From an uncultured Collinsella sp. (GTDB taxonomy: Bacteria; Actinomycetota; Coriobacteriia; Coriobacteriales; Coriobacteriaceae), in assembly GCA_900754745.1 (NCBI GenBank), contig CAAEEB010000070.1:1-64000 (forward strand): a stretch of DNA of 64,000 nucleotides, written 5' to 3'. Position numbers and translations under genes: made by a program. Shown in pieces: positions 52,253-59,194 of this stretch. Numbering within the stretch: position 1 is the first letter of the stretch; every line of letters starts with the position of its first letter. Below the pieces are notes generated by a model. That model did no database searches, had not been told where the DNA came from, and saw nothing but the letters and a program-made list of their open reading frames with translations.

Positions 52253-53540
52253 ACTCGACCGGGGCGTTGACCTTGTCGATGGTCCAGGCGGCTCCGAGGC
52301 CGCCGGTGGTGTTGCGGCGGATGCGCACGGTGACTTCGTGGCGCTCGCCTGCCTGCGTGTAACGCAGGGGGAAGCTTGCGCGGTTTCGCGCGGCCTCGAT
52401 GGTTCCGCGCTCGCGGGCGATCCAGTAGTACTCGCCGACGATGCCGAGCGTGTCGGCGCCGTAGGGGAGATAGGTCGACAACTGGTGCAGAAGCGGGCCG
52501 GGGCAGAAGACCTCGGTTGCGAAATCGACGGGGAAGTCCTCGGGGATGGCGGGCGCTACGGGTGCGGGGGCCGGTACCATCGTCGGTGCGAAGGCCTGCT
52601 CATTGACGGGCGTCACCTCGATGACGGGCGCGGGTTCGGCGCCGAGTACTGATTCGGTGTCCGCTTTCGGCATCGCCGCGGAATCTGCGGGCTCGACGAT
52701 GGCGGGTGCGTCTGCGGTCGCGGTGTCGAACTCGACTTGCGGAGCGCTCTGATTCTCGACGCTCGACTTTGCCTCGATGGGCGTGGAGGCCATGGTGGTG
52801 ATGCCGGCGTTGGCGTTCTCGGGGTCATAGACGACCGTAAGCGAGATGGCAGGCTGCGGTGCCTCGGGCTCCGATGCCACCTCGGTAGCGTCCTGTTCTG
52901 CGGGCTCGCAAGGCTGATCGTCCTCGGCCTCGTCGCCAAAGACATCGCTGTTTTGGAACGCAGACGTCTCGGGCTGGTCGGCGGCTTCTTCGGTTGTCGA
53001 CTTGGGAGCTTCGTTGAGCTCCGCAGTGGCTTCCTGCTCGGATATGACTTTGGGATCGGCCGTGGTGGCGATTTCGGTTTCGGCTTGTGCCGTTACCTCA
53101 ATAGCGACTTCGATCTCGGGCTCGGGCTCGGGCACAGCTTCAACTACGGGCTCGGGACGCTTAACGTGCTTGGGGCGCACGGCCTTCAGGTCCTTCTCGC
53201 CGCGCTTCTTCTTTTTGTAGGACTGCTTGGCGCCCTTGGCTACCTTGGGCTTGTCCTCGCCCTTGGCAAGGGCGGCATCCCAGGTATCGTTGGCGATGAC
53301 GGTGGCATACAGGCGGCCGCCCTTAAAGACGGTCAGCTTAATGCAGTCGTCGAGTTCCTCGAGCAACTCGCGCGTGGACTCGAAGCCCAGGTCATAAGCA
53401 GTCACGTCGCCAGCGGCGAGCGCCTCCTCGACCTGCGTCATAAACGTTTGCTTGCCGCATCCAATCGCATTGCGCAGCAGGCGATACAGATAGATGTGGT
53501 TGCCCAGCGATAGCGTGGGCCTAACTATTGTCTTGCTCAT
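52251..53540 (-). CDS. Protein with LOTUS-like N-terminal domain and Pro/Glu/Ala-rich linker
   Basis: A 429-residue protein of three parts. Residues about 8-105 form a compact domain (LYRLLRNAIGCGKQTF, LGFESTRELLEELDDCIKL, GGRLYATVI) that recalls LOTUS/OST-type winged helices. A basic patch (KKKKRGEKDLKAVRPKHVKR) and about 190 residues rich in Glu, Pro and Ala follow. The last 90 residues (FPVDFATEVFCPGPLLHQL ... VRIRRNTTGGLGAAW) form a second domain. Nucleic-acid binding is plausible but inferred. ATG 53540 follows GAGGAGA. Confidence 0.6.
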   Translation of the reverse strand: MSKTIVRPTLSLGNHIYLYRLLRNAIGCGKQTFMTQVEEALAAGDVTAYDLGFESTRELLEELDDCIKLTVFKGGRLYATVIANDTWDAALAKGEDKPKVAKGAKQSYKKKKRGEKDLKAVRPKHVKRPEPVVEAVPEPEPEIEVAIEVTAQAETEIATTADPKVISEQEATAELNEAPKSTTEEAADQPETSAFQNSDVFGDEAEDDQPCEPAEQDATEVASEPEAPQPAISLTVVYDPENANAGITTMASTPIEAKSSVENQSAPQVEFDTATADAPAIVEPADSAAMPKADTESVLGAEPAPVIEVTPVNEQAFAPTMVPAPAPVAPAIPEDFPVDFATEVFCPGPLLHQLSTYLPYGADTLGIVGEYYWIARERGTIEAARNRASFPLRYTQAGERHEVTVRIRRNTTGGLGAAWTIDKVNAPVE

Positions 53541-53612
53541 GGCAAATCTCCTCTTTACACACGTAAAGCATCTTACCATCGCATAGCGTTCGCCATGACG
53601 GCACCCAAGGCA

Positions 53613-53646
53613 AACGGGCGCGAACCGCTATCGATTCGCGCCCGTT
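53613..53646 (-). terminator. Hairpin downstream of the Ser/Thr-rich membrane protein gene
   Basis: AACGGGCGCGAA pairs with TTCGCGCCCGTT-like arm (12 bp), 31 bases after the minus-strand stop. Confidence 0.65.
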
Positions 53647-53676
53647 GTACAGGTTGCCTATCTGGGGATGCAGCGC

Positions 53677-54627
53677 CTAGTTGCCCGATGTCGTGCCTTG
53701 GCTTGAACTGTCAGATGTCGTGCCCGATGTGGTGCCACTCGAATTGCTGCTGTTGCTGTCTGCTGTGCTCGTTCCCGACGTGGTGTCGCTAGTTTGGCCG
53801 CCCGTGTTCGGCTGCGAACCGTCGGTCGTTTGGCTTGAGTCGGTTGTGCCGGACGGCGTGCCACTGTTGGACGTAGAGGAATCGGTGCCCTGCGATTGGT
53901 TTTGGGTGTTCGATGACGAGTCGGCAGAGGTAGAACTGTCTTGCGTGCCGTCCGTCTGTGCCTGCTGGCTTTGCGATTGGCCGGAGCTATCCGCGTCGCT
54001 CTTGGTCGTGCGCGACGAAAGGATCGGCTCGGGGCGCTCGCCCAGACCCTCGCCGGCGGTGGTGATAAGGATGGCGCCGGCGCAGGCGATGACCGCGACG
54101 ATGGCGATGGCGATCGAGAAGACGATGACCTTCTTTTGCGTCTGGCTGCGCTCTGCCGCCGCCTTGGCGCGCAGGCTGTCGGGAGCGACGCGCGCCGTGG
54201 TTGCGCGCCCCGCAATCTGGCGCATCTCCTGCGTAGTCGCGGCGCCGCCCAGGTGCTCCTCGGCATTAAACTCAACGGGCTTATAGGCGCCGGCGGGGTA
54301 GTCGACGGCGGCGTGCGTACCTTTGAGGGCTTCGGCGCTGGCAGAGATAAAGTGGCGGTAGACCTGCGAGGACACAACGGTGATGACCGAGCTCACGGCA
54401 GCACCAATTACTGAACCAGCGATACCAATCTTGGAGGCAAGCGCGACGCTCGTGGCGGCGGCTGCGGCGCCGGCAATGATCTGAGGAATGGAAATGTCAT
54501 CGAACAGGCCCTTTTTGGGCGCGATGGCCATGGTCTGTCCGATGGAATGGTTTTCGTGAACGCCGTTGTTGAGCGATGCCGGTGTCATGACGCGCGTGCG
54601 CGGCGCGTCGGTGTACTTGGTTGTCAT
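53677..54627 (-). CDS. Membrane protein with Ser/Thr/Gly-rich tail
   Basis: A 316-residue protein: a hydrophobic Ala/Ser/Val-rich stretch (about 48-88, IIAGAAAAATSVALASKIG), a helical basic part, a membrane span at about 168-192 (VIVFSIAIAIVAVIACAGAI) and about 110 residues of Ser, Thr, Gly, Gln and Asp repeats (SSSNTQNQSQGTDSS) outside. It resembles a surface or glycosylated stalk protein. No known domain. ATG 54627 follows GGGAGGA. Confidence 0.6.
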   Translation of the reverse strand: MTTKYTDAPRTRVMTPASLNNGVHENHSIGQTMAIAPKKGLFDDISIPQIIAGAAAAATSVALASKIGIAGSVIGAAVSSVITVVSSQVYRHFISASAEALKGTHAAVDYPAGAYKPVEFNAEEHLGGAATTQEMRQIAGRATTARVAPDSLRAKAAAERSQTQKKVIVFSIAIAIVAVIACAGAILITTAGEGLGERPEPILSSRTTKSDADSSGQSQSQQAQTDGTQDSSTSADSSSNTQNQSQGTDSSTSNSGTPSGTTDSSQTTDGSQPNTGGQTSDTTSGTSTADSNSSNSSGTTSGTTSDSSSQGTTSGN

Positions 54628-54802
54628 ACGGGGTCCTCCCGGTGTAAATCTGCTTCGTTTCGTGTAGCCCTCAGGGTACCCACCAGATGTGAATCGTGCG
54701 TGACGTTTAACAGATACCATCAACTCATCAAGGGGGGCTTGCTGTCTTTGGCGAAATAGCTTGATGCTAAACTGGACTTACGATTGCGAGGTGGTTTACG
54801 TG

Positions 54803-55063
54803 ATGTACCCGTATATGACATTCGAAGACGGTACCGAGGTCATTCATTCTGACCTGATTACAGATGTCGATGTCGAAAAGGTTATCGTGCATTTTGAACG
54901 ACCGACGGCAGAGGGCTTCGACTCCGCTCGTTGTGAGTTGCCTTCCTGTTCGTGGACTGACTGGGAAGGGCATTTTACTCAGAGTGAAAAACGAGCTTTC
55001 GAAGAGTGTTTGAGCAAATTATTTAGATTAGTTCGAATAAAGAAGCTGAATGCGATGACCTAA
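54803..55063 (+). CDS. Small acidic protein at the head of the RiPP-like cassette
   Basis: An 86-residue soluble protein starting MYPYMTFEDGTEVIHSDLI and containing VIVHFERPTAEGFDSARCEL. I recognise the YPYMTxxDGTExxHS pattern as recurrent in gut bacteria but cannot name a function. ATG 54803 has GAGGTGG nine bases upstream; a TTG/ATG at 54761/54764 would add 13-14 residues without a binding site. It is the first gene of an AT-rich run on the plus strand. Confidence 0.6.
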   Translation: MYPYMTFEDGTEVIHSDLITDVDVEKVIVHFERPTAEGFDSARCELPSCSWTDWEGHFTQSEKRAFEECLSKLFRLVRIKKLNAMT

Positions 55064-55110
55064 AGCGTATGCATTTTTAGTATTAGATGCGTATGAAATG
55101 GATGATGTGA

Positions 55111-55392
55111 ATGGATGAGCTAATAGACTTTAAAAAACGATTTCTCAAGAATGGCGAGCTGGTTTCAATTCCAAAAAAGGAAAGCTATAAAAGAATCATG
55201 CTGCTATGGGCCGTCTCTTTCTTTGAATTAAATACAAGTTATACGGAGCTTCAGGTTAATCGTGTGCTTTCACAGCTCTATCCTGATTATGCCGTGTTGA
55301 GGCGGTATTTGGTTGATTATGGATTCCTATTAAGGGATGAACGAGGCCTGAAATACGAGGTTAATCGTGATGTTCACGGTATTGAGAGCTAG
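55111..55392 (+). CDS. DUF2087-domain protein
   Basis: A 93-residue protein that is one DUF2087 domain (IPKKESYKRIMLLWAVSFF, YTELQVNRVLSQLYPDYAVLRRYLVDYGFL). Such domains are found in winged-helix regulators and as single small proteins. It overlaps the start of the MFS gene, so both are translated together. It could be the local regulator. Confidence 0.78.
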   Translation: MDELIDFKKRFLKNGELVSIPKKESYKRIMLLWAVSFFELNTSYTELQVNRVLSQLYPDYAVLRRYLVDYGFLLRDERGLKYEVNRDVHGIES

Positions 55393-56554
55393 CCGTCCGG
55401 TTCGGGTCCTATATATTGCTAGAGGGATAAGCGAAATAGGCAATTGGTGTGCGAATATTGCTTTGCCAATGCTGATTTACGAGGTAACTCACGATGTTTC
55501 TGCAACTGCTTTGATGGTCTGCTGCAGATTTGCCCCCTCTCTGTTTTCAGTTGCGCTCGCGCAGCTGCCTCAGAAGATGGGTATCGGGACACTGCAGGCC
55601 ATGAGATTGGCAGACTTAATTCGCGCGGGATTATTCGTTTGCTATATTTTTGTTGATAGTAAATGGAGTATGTTTGCTATTACGTGCGCGGTATCGCTTT
55701 GCCGAACGGTTGAAATGCCCTGCTTTTACTCGTTGTTAAGAGCCAATACGAATAGTATCAATCGCGACGTAATTAATAATTCGTTTGGGTTTCTGCAGAA
55801 TTTGATGATGGTTCTGGGGCCAGTTGCCGGCGGTTTTGTTGTCGCTCAATTTGGGGCGGAGGCTGTTCTTGCATTAGACGCGCTATCTTTTGCCGCGTCG
55901 TTCTGGTTGCTGCGAGATGTTCCGTCGGTTATCGAGGTTAATGATAAAGAGGGGATAAGCAAAAATGAAAAATACAGGACTGCATTTAGTGATCTTAGCG
56001 CGAAGCACTTGGCAATTGGTTTCCTATTAATCGATATTTCTAGTGGCGTGGCATTCGGCTCTCTGAATTCTCTTTTGCCAGCTATAGCGCAATTGCAATT
56101 TGACTCGTCATCGATACAATACGGATTCCTTCAGAGCAGTCTTACAATCGGACTGTTGTTCGGAAATACAATATATGGTCGTTTAATCAGTGGTTCCGAT
56201 TGCGTTAAATCATATTGTTTTGTGACGTATCTTGCGCTCGGTGCGTATCTGGCGTTTGGCTATCGCTATGCGTCTGGGATATCGTTTATTTTCCTTTTTA
56301 TCGTCGGTGCCGGAAACGCCATTCAAGATGTGCTTCTCATAACATCGCTGCAGGATTTGGCGAGAGACGGATCTGAATCGATAGGCCTGTTTTCAATTAG
56401 GGAGTCTTTGCAATCGGTTGCTGTTGTTATTTCAACACTCCTTGTTTCGCTGTTCACGAGCATCGCGATGTTCTCAATTCTCGTTACAGGACTTGGTGTA
56501 TTTTCAATTATGATGGTAGTTGTGTTTCAATTGAATTATTTGCGAAAGATGTGA
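55370..56554 (+). CDS. MFS transporter, probable peptide exporter
   Basis: A 394-residue 12-span major-facilitator protein (LYIARGISEIGNWCANIALP, PVAGGFVVAQFGAEAVLALDA). It groups by eye with macrolide-efflux/MFS_3-type exporters. Its place between DUF2087 and the radical SAM genes suggests export of the modified peptide or immunity. ATG 55370 has GAGG upstream. Confidence 0.82.
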   Translation: MFTVLRASRPVRVLYIARGISEIGNWCANIALPMLIYEVTHDVSATALMVCCRFAPSLFSVALAQLPQKMGIGTLQAMRLADLIRAGLFVCYIFVDSKWSMFAITCAVSLCRTVEMPCFYSLLRANTNSINRDVINNSFGFLQNLMMVLGPVAGGFVVAQFGAEAVLALDALSFAASFWLLRDVPSVIEVNDKEGISKNEKYRTAFSDLSAKHLAIGFLLIDISSGVAFGSLNSLLPAIAQLQFDSSSIQYGFLQSSLTIGLLFGNTIYGRLISGSDCVKSYCFVTYLALGAYLAFGYRYASGISFIFLFIVGAGNAIQDVLLITSLQDLARDGSESIGLFSIRESLQSVAVVISTLLVSLFTSIAMFSILVTGLGVFSIMMVVVFQLNYLRKM

Positions 56555-56561
56555 CGTTGAT

Positions 56562-57104
56562 ATGCCTAAAACGCTTTTAGTATTTCCCCCAGGATGGAGT
56601 CCAGTGGGGCCTTATCTTGCCTTGCCTGTTTTGAAGTCATATCTTCAAGAGGTTGAACAATACAAAGTTGACATTGTTGACTTAAACGTGGAATTTTACG
56701 ATGACCTCCTATCTTTTAGACATGTCGAAGAGTGCTGTAAAAGGTATCGGGAATCAAAGGATTCGTTTAGTTCGAATGTTCAATTAACAATCGAGTTGAT
56801 ACAAAAGTCAGCACTTAATGTTGACGAGGCAAAAGATATTTTCAGATCGAAGAGATACTTCGATCTGAAAGAAAGACAATATGCTGAAAACATTTTTAGA
56901 AATGCACTCTATATCATAAATCACGTCTCATATGGAGTTAAATACACGTTCAACTCCATAGATCTGCCCTATGATTATTATTCGACACCAGAAATAATGA
57001 AATCGCTTGCGGATACCCTGCATAATCCGTTTATTTCCTTCTATGAAACTGCCTTTCTTAAGCGTATTCAGAGGGAAAAATCGAGTTTATTGGGATTTCG
57101 GTGA
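56562..57104 (+). CDS. N-terminal part of a cobalamin-type radical SAM protein (split)
   Basis: This 180-residue frame begins LLVFPPGWSPVGPYLALPVL, the usual start of B12-binding radical SAM proteins, and continues to RIQREK at residue 173. There the frame goes to SSLLGFR and stops. In the -1 frame the sequence continues REK-IEFIGISVSGCFQLISA, which is the expected family sequence, into the next gene. So 56562-58882 is one 773-residue gene interrupted at an A5 run (57076-57080). The break may be a real frameshift, programmed slippage or a sequence error. Confidence 0.75.
   Translation: MPKTLLVFPPGWSPVGPYLALPVLKSYLQEVEQYKVDIVDLNVEFYDDLLSFRHVEECCKRYRESKDSFSSNVQLTIELIQKSALNVDEAKDIFRSKRYFDLKERQYAENIFRNALYIINHVSYGVKYTFNSIDLPYDYYSTPEIMKSLADTLHNPFISFYETAFLKRIQREKSSLLGFR
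57076..57104 (+). other. Frameshift point between the two radical SAM frames
   Basis: The run GGGAAAAATC at 57073-57082 is read as AGG-GAA-AAA-TCG in the first frame. One more A, or a -1 slip on AAA, restores the reading IEFIGISVSGCF. The first frame stops at TGA 57102-57104, which overlaps a GTG (57101) usable as a separate start. Confidence 0.8.
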
Positions 57105-58882
57105 GCGGCTGTTTCCAATTGATTTCTGCAGTTACGTTAGCGAAACTGATTAAAGAAGAATGTCCATCTGTTAAACACGTCTCATTGGGCGGCAATTACA
57201 TTACTCGTTTAGCAGATGACTGCATGAAAGAATGGCATCCCTTTTTTGAATACATTGATTCGATAATGATGTATGACGGCGAAGAGCCGCTTGCACGTCT
57301 TCTTGAGGCTCTTGACTCTGGTGATGACAATCTCGACTGTGTTCCAAACCTTTGCCATGCTAAAGGTGGAAAGATATATAAAAACCATCGGATTGAGCAA
57401 ACATTTATCAACGATACAGTTCCCGATTTCGATGGCTTCGCCCTTTCTAAATACTTCATGCCTGAGTTAATATTGCCGGTTTATTCCTCTAGGCAGTGTT
57501 TTAATCATTGCGCCTTCTGCACCATTCCCGGTGCTACCGGTGGTTGTTACCGAAAGATGCCTATATCGAGAGTATTTGAAATAATGTGTCGGTTAAATGA
57601 AAAATACGGCACGAGAGTTTTCTCTTTTGTGGATGAAACATTCGAAGGCAAAAGAATGGAGCAACTCGCGGATGAAATAAACGCATCGGGAAAAACGTTT
57701 TTCTGGCATGGAGAAACGAGGTTCTCTCCAACCCTAAGTACAGACGTTTTCAACAAGATATACCAAAGTGGATGTAGGCAGATTCAGTTTGGCCTCGAGT
57801 CATACAACCAAAGAGTTCTTGATCTAATGAAGAAGAACACGAGAGTTGATTGGATTGATCGCAATATCCATGATTGTCTCAATGCGGGTATTCCTGTTCA
57901 TCTATTCTTTATGATTGGCTTTCCGACCGAAACTAAAGAAGAGGCTCTGAACACCTTAGCTTATACAGAGAATGTTTTGAATTATTCAAAACAGGTATGT
58001 GGTGTTCCATATTCCACGAGAGGATTTACGAATTTTGGTCTCGTTATGGGGTCGGATGTTTGGAATCATCCCGATAAGTATGGTGTCTCTGTAATGCCGA
58101 AGTCCCAATATGAGGATTTGCGCCTCGAAGTGGATTATGTTTCAGGCACTGGTTTAACTTTAAATGAAGCAAAATCCTTATCTGATGAGCATCATATTGA
58201 TTTTTATATGCAAGAGGTCATAAACGGTAGCGACACAATTGACTTGCCCCAGCGGCTTCATATTTCAGAGGTGACCTGGATCCTAGATTCTATTCACGCT
58301 GTCAGGTATAAGGGACATTTGACCAAAGTAAAGCGACGGCTAACTAGTCTAAATCCAGCTGATCGAATCTGGCTGGATTCCAAGACCTCTGTCGTGCTCG
58401 TTGAGCCATTTGCCTACTTCTATAATTCTGAATACCATCATGTCTATGCTGTTTCCCAGTTGGTATACCTTAAGTTGGCCCGTTTATTGGAGGCCGATTG
58501 TAGCATTTCTCTTATTCTTGATCAGGGCGACCTCGAGCTGACAAGGGCGATAGAAGAACTGTTGCATTATGGATTGCTGAATACAAATATCGATGCCGAT
58601 TATGTAATGCACGATAATGGTTTTCAATTGGTTAAAAGTTCGTTTGTTAAAGAAGTCGGACGCTCAAAAGAGGGGTTAAGAGTACTGCTGAGTTGTGCCA
58701 CCCATAGAATGTGTGCGGTTAATGATTTTTCGTTCGCTTTGCTTTCGTTGTTTGAAAAGCCGATTACTAAGAACGAGGTGCGCGACATTTTGAAAAAAGA
58801 GGGACTATCGACAAACGAGGAGCAATTAAACAAGTTGGTTGATAATTGCATGAAAGCAGATATACTACAATTAATTAGATAG
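57101..58882 (+). CDS. Radical SAM peptide-modifying enzyme with two C-terminal PqqD-like domains
   Basis: The 593-residue frame holds the rest of the B12-binding part (SGCFQLISAVTLAKLIKEE, VSLGGNYITRL), the radical SAM core with CX3CX2C at Cys133, Cys137 and Cys140 (RQCFNHCAFC), FSFVDETFEG, and GLESYNQRVL. The C-terminal 170 residues appear to hold two winged-helix units like PqqD-type RiPP recognition elements: SVVLVEPFAYFY...SISLILDQGD...AIEELLHYGLL and LRVLLSCATHRMC...PITKNEVRDILKKE. Such enzymes bind a leader peptide and modify its core. A 36-residue peptide gene follows 13 bases later. Confidence 0.85.
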   Translation: MSGCFQLISAVTLAKLIKEECPSVKHVSLGGNYITRLADDCMKEWHPFFEYIDSIMMYDGEEPLARLLEALDSGDDNLDCVPNLCHAKGGKIYKNHRIEQTFINDTVPDFDGFALSKYFMPELILPVYSSRQCFNHCAFCTIPGATGGCYRKMPISRVFEIMCRLNEKYGTRVFSFVDETFEGKRMEQLADEINASGKTFFWHGETRFSPTLSTDVFNKIYQSGCRQIQFGLESYNQRVLDLMKKNTRVDWIDRNIHDCLNAGIPVHLFFMIGFPTETKEEALNTLAYTENVLNYSKQVCGVPYSTRGFTNFGLVMGSDVWNHPDKYGVSVMPKSQYEDLRLEVDYVSGTGLTLNEAKSLSDEHHIDFYMQEVINGSDTIDLPQRLHISEVTWILDSIHAVRYKGHLTKVKRRLTSLNPADRIWLDSKTSVVLVEPFAYFYNSEYHHVYAVSQLVYLKLARLLEADCSISLILDQGDLELTRAIEELLHYGLLNTNIDADYVMHDNGFQLVKSSFVKEVGRSKEGLRVLLSCATHRMCAVNDFSFALLSLFEKPITKNEVRDILKKEGLSTNEEQLNKLVDNCMKADILQLIR

Positions 58883-58895
58883 AGGAGGTTTCTGC

Positions 58896-59006
58896 ATGGA
58901 CGTTATTAATAAAGATCTCTTGGAGCAACTGAAAGAGTCTCAGGAAGAGGGCGTCGTGGTAGAAGTGTTCGACTTTGAGGACTACATGGATAAATTCTGC
59001 CATTAG
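58896..59006 (+). CDS. Candidate RiPP precursor peptide, 36 residues
   Basis: An ATG seven bases behind a perfect GAGGAGG opens a 36-codon frame. The first half (MDVINKDLLEQLKESQEEG) looks like an amphipathic leader; the second half is VVVEVFDFEDYMDKFCH, acidic and aromatic with a single Cys as the next-to-last residue. It is followed at once by a strong terminator, so it ends the operon that starts with the small protein, DUF2087, MFS and radical SAM genes. Size, place and leader-like start fit a precursor for the radical SAM enzyme; the modification cannot be predicted. Confidence 0.75.
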   Translation: MDVINKDLLEQLKESQEEGVVVEVFDFEDYMDKFCH

Positions 59007-59030
59007 TTTCGGAATTTACTTGCCTCGCTT

Positions 59031-59066
59031 AAAGGAGAAGTCGATTATCGATTTCTCCTTTTTTAA
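59031..59066 (+). terminator. Terminator of the RiPP-like cassette
   Basis: AAAGGAGAA(G)TCGAT pairs with ATCGATTTCTCCTTT, followed by a run of T. Confidence 0.88.
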
Positions 59067-59194
59067 TTAAAGATATTTTTGAAATACATGCTCTTAGCAC
59101 AGGCTGGCGTCTCAGTAAACTGGGAGGTTGCTTTGGCTAGTTAGAGATATGTGAACGTCCGTTAGACTGAATCTCAGGGTAGAAGGGGCCTCCA

